A stretch of DNA of 13,956 nt from Pseudomonadota bacterium (lineage in GTDB: Bacteria; Chloroflexota; Ktedonobacteria; Ktedonobacterales; JACDGC01), in NCBI GenBank assembly GCA_021323815.1, contig JAJPKG010000186.1, forward strand, positions 1-13,956, read 5' to 3'. The notes below the pieces were generated by a model. That model made no database searches and had not been told where the DNA came from. It saw only the letters and a program-made list of their open reading frames with translations. Made by a program: the position numbers and the translations under genes. This document shows positions 12,159-13,956 of the stretch, one piece after another. The first letter of the stretch is position 1. Every line of letters begins with the position of its first letter.

Positions 12159-13956
12159 ATGACGGCGCACGAGCAGCAACTTTCGCCTCTTTCGCAAGCT
12201 CCCCAGATCACACGGGATGCGGCATCGTTGCTTGGCTCCGCTTTTGAAGCGATCAGCGATGCAATGGTGATGGCCGACGCGGCGGGGGAAATTATTCATG
12301 CCAACGCGGCCTTTCGGGCGCTGATGGGCGCGCCGCTGGGCAACGATTTTTTCAGCGCACCCATGCAAGAGCGCATGCGCCGCGTCCGCCTGTGCGATAT
12401 CCATGACCGCCCGCTGCCACCGCGCCAGTGGCCGCTGGCGCGCGCGCTGCGCGGCGAGCAGCTCGCCAGCGCCGCTGAGTCTGATCTGCGCCTGCACACG
12501 CTGGATGGACGTGAAGTGTTTGTCGCCCCATCCGGCGGTCCCCTGCGCGCCCCAGATGGCACCATCATCGGCGGCGTCGTCATCCTGCATGATGTTTCCA
12601 CGCGCCGCCGCTCTCTAGAACGCGAAATGCAGGCACAGCACGACCTCGCCGAGGGGATTATCGACGCCACCCCTTTCGGCGTCATTTTGCTGGATGCTTC
12701 AGACGATTTCATCTGTCTGCGCCACAACGCTACCTTTCTGTCGCTGATGGGGCAAACCCTACGCCAGCGCGATACCCTGGTGGGCTTGCCGCTGGATGCC
12801 ATGCTGGAACCGGCGAACCGACCGCAGTTGCGCCCCCTCTTTGAGCAGGTGCGCGCCACCGGCGAGCCAGTCATTATCGAAGAATATGAAGCCCACCTGC
12901 CGGGCGAGAGCGAGCCGCGCTGGTACACCTGGAGCCTGTCGCCACTCTTTGACGAGCGCCGGCACGTCGTCGCGCTGCTGGGCAGCGCCAGCGAGATCAC
13001 CGAATTGGTGCGCACGCGCGAGGCACAACGACAGGAAGCCGCACGCCTGGCGACCTTGCTGAACGTGTTACCCGCTGGCGTAGCCCTTTATGACGCCGAG
13101 GGACACTTGATCAATCAAAATGCCGCCGCCGAACGCATCACCGGCCAGCAGCTTCGCCCCGGCGAACCGTCGCACTCGCGCCACGCTCGCTATGGCATGC
13201 GCCGGCTCGACGGCACGCGCTTGTCCGAATCCGAAACGCCCTCAGGTCGCGCCCGGCGCGGCGAGACGTTTTCCGATCTCGCCTGCCTCATCCGCGGGCC
13301 GGAAGGGCATGATATCGAACTGCTCACCAGCGGCGCGCCGTTGCGCGATGAGCAAGGGAACATCATCGGCGCGGTGGTGATCTTTCAGGATGTCACCGAG
13401 CGCCGCGCGCTGGAACGGCGCACCCACACCAGCCTCAACGCATTGTTGCGCATGGCACAGGCGACGGTGGATGCCCCTGATGATCTGCATGCCGTCGCGC
13501 GCGACCTGGCCGCCGTCACCTGCGAGGTGCTGGCGTGCCGCCGCGTCGGCATCATGGCCATCGACGCGGAAACGCAGATCGTGCGCCCCCTGGCCGTGAT
13601 GGGCCTGTCGCCGGAAGAAGAACGAGAATGGTGGGAGATGCAGCCGCAAGATGCCCGCTACGGCGAAGGCGGCGATCCGGAACTGGCGGCGCGCTTCGCC
13701 GCTGGGGAGCCGCTGGTGCTCGACATGACCCAGCCGCCGTTCAACGAGCAGCCCAATCCGTTCGACATCACCACCGCGCTCTTTGTGCCGATGCGCCTCG
13801 AAGGGCAATTGGTGGGCTTCATCTCGCTGGACCACGCCGGCGAGCGCCACGACTATACCCCCCAAGAGATCGCGCTGGCGCAGGGCGTGGCGGACCTCGC
13901 CGCGTTGATCGTGGAACGGCAGCGCTTGCAAGCAGCGGCGGCAGCGGCCCAGGCGA
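12159..13956 (+). CDS. Multi-PAS/GAF sensor protein, 3' end outside window
   Basis: An open frame of 599 codons continuing past the right edge. Three PAS-type modules are visible: about 26-150 (AFEAISDAMVMADAAGEIIHAN to VILHDVSTRRR), 160-285 (IIDATPFGVILLDASDDFI to GSASEITELV) and 300-425 (LLNVLPAGVALYDAEGHLINQN to VIFQDVTERRALE). A GAF domain follows at about 435-590 (VARDLAAVTCEVLACRRVGI to LVGFISLDH, TPQEIALAQGVADLAALIVE). Short coiled linkers join the modules, and an Ala/Gln-rich helix begins at the edge. The output domain is missing: a histidine kinase, a GGDEF domain or a phosphatase could follow. There is no membrane segment, so it is a cytoplasmic sensor. ATG 12159 has AAGGA 8 nt upstream; in-frame ATG 12126 is possible but has no good ribosome binding site. 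Confidence 0.87.
   Translation, partial: MTAHEQQLSPLSQAPQITRDAASLLGSAFEAISDAMVMADAAGEIIHANAAFRALMGAPLGNDFFSAPMQERMRRVRLCDIHDRPLPPRQWPLARALRGEQLASAAESDLRLHTLDGREVFVAPSGGPLRAPDGTIIGGVVILHDVSTRRRSLEREMQAQHDLAEGIIDATPFGVILLDASDDFICLRHNATFLSLMGQTLRQRDTLVGLPLDAMLEPANRPQLRPLFEQVRATGEPVIIEEYEAHLPGESEPRWYTWSLSPLFDERRHVVALLGSASEITELVRTREAQRQEAARLATLLNVLPAGVALYDAEGHLINQNAAAERITGQQLRPGEPSHSRHARYGMRRLDGTRLSESETPSGRARRGETFSDLACLIRGPEGHDIELLTSGAPLRDEQGNIIGAVVIFQDVTERRALERRTHTSLNALLRMAQATVDAPDDLHAVARDLAAVTCEVLACRRVGIMAIDAETQIVRPLAVMGLSPEEEREWWEMQPQDARYGEGGDPELAARFAAGEPLVLDMTQPPFNEQPNPFDITTALFVPMRLEGQLVGFISLDHAGERHDYTPQEIALAQGVADLAALIVERQRLQAAAAAAQA

Noticed and set aside
1..13956. CRISPR array, tRNA, rRNA or riboswitch
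   Set aside because: No regularly spaced repeats, no cloverleaf or CCA-type tRNA sequence, no rRNA core motifs and no recognisable riboswitch consensus were seen by eye on either strand.

Overview
This is a GC-rich bacterial window (AT-richer only around 1900-2650) with no rRNA, tRNA or CRISPR array. The gene content suggests a soil-type Chloroflexota bacterium, perhaps Ktedonobacteria-like: PTS-free amino-sugar salvage, an Asp-box propeller protein, DesK/DesR-type signalling, a membrane cupredoxin and a large PAS/GAF sensor. That assignment is inference from general resemblance; no marker gene is present.

Layout. (1) 1-1625, minus: an Asp-box (BNR/sortilin-type) propeller protein whose 3' end lies beyond the left edge. 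(2) 1818-2743: a probable insertion at the 3' end of nagA. It holds a two-gene, AT-richer cassette (a DUF6932-like minimal nucleotidyltransferase and a small helical protein) and a pair of REP-like palindromes. It is flanked by a 72/73-bp direct repeat of the last nagA codons, one copy of which is a 3' gene fragment. (3) 2733-8557: an amino-sugar/murein salvage cluster. nagA (minus) is divergent from a GntR/UTRA regulator (plus), which is followed by murQ, an N-acetyl-sugar kinase (BadF/BcrA ATPase family, MurK-like) and nagZ. The last three are translationally coupled. (4) 8558-8860: convergent intergenic region with hairpins. (5) 8861-11590, minus: membrane-anchored cupredoxin, then a DesK-type histidine kinase and a NarL/DesR-type response regulator overlapping by 1 nt. 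(6) 11829 to the right edge, plus: a 90-aa XRE-type DNA-binding protein, then a multi-PAS/GAF sensor cut by the window edge.

How the genes work together. NagZ would release N-acetyl-hexosamines from murein fragments. The kinase would phosphorylate free MurNAc and/or GlcNAc. MurQ would convert MurNAc-6-P to GlcNAc-6-P plus D-lactate, and NagA would deacetylate GlcNAc-6-P to GlcN-6-P. The GntR protein probably represses nagA, and perhaps itself, through a dre-like site (4028-4041) just downstream of a good nagA promoter. No transporter or nagB is in the window.

The most unusual structure is the cassette at the end of nagA. The nagA stop codon is supplied by a REP-like palindrome, while a second, alternative nagA 3' end with its own stop lies about 0.9 kb further downstream. 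This looks like an insertion that displaced and duplicated the gene's end, bringing in a possible toxin-antitoxin-like or defence pair.
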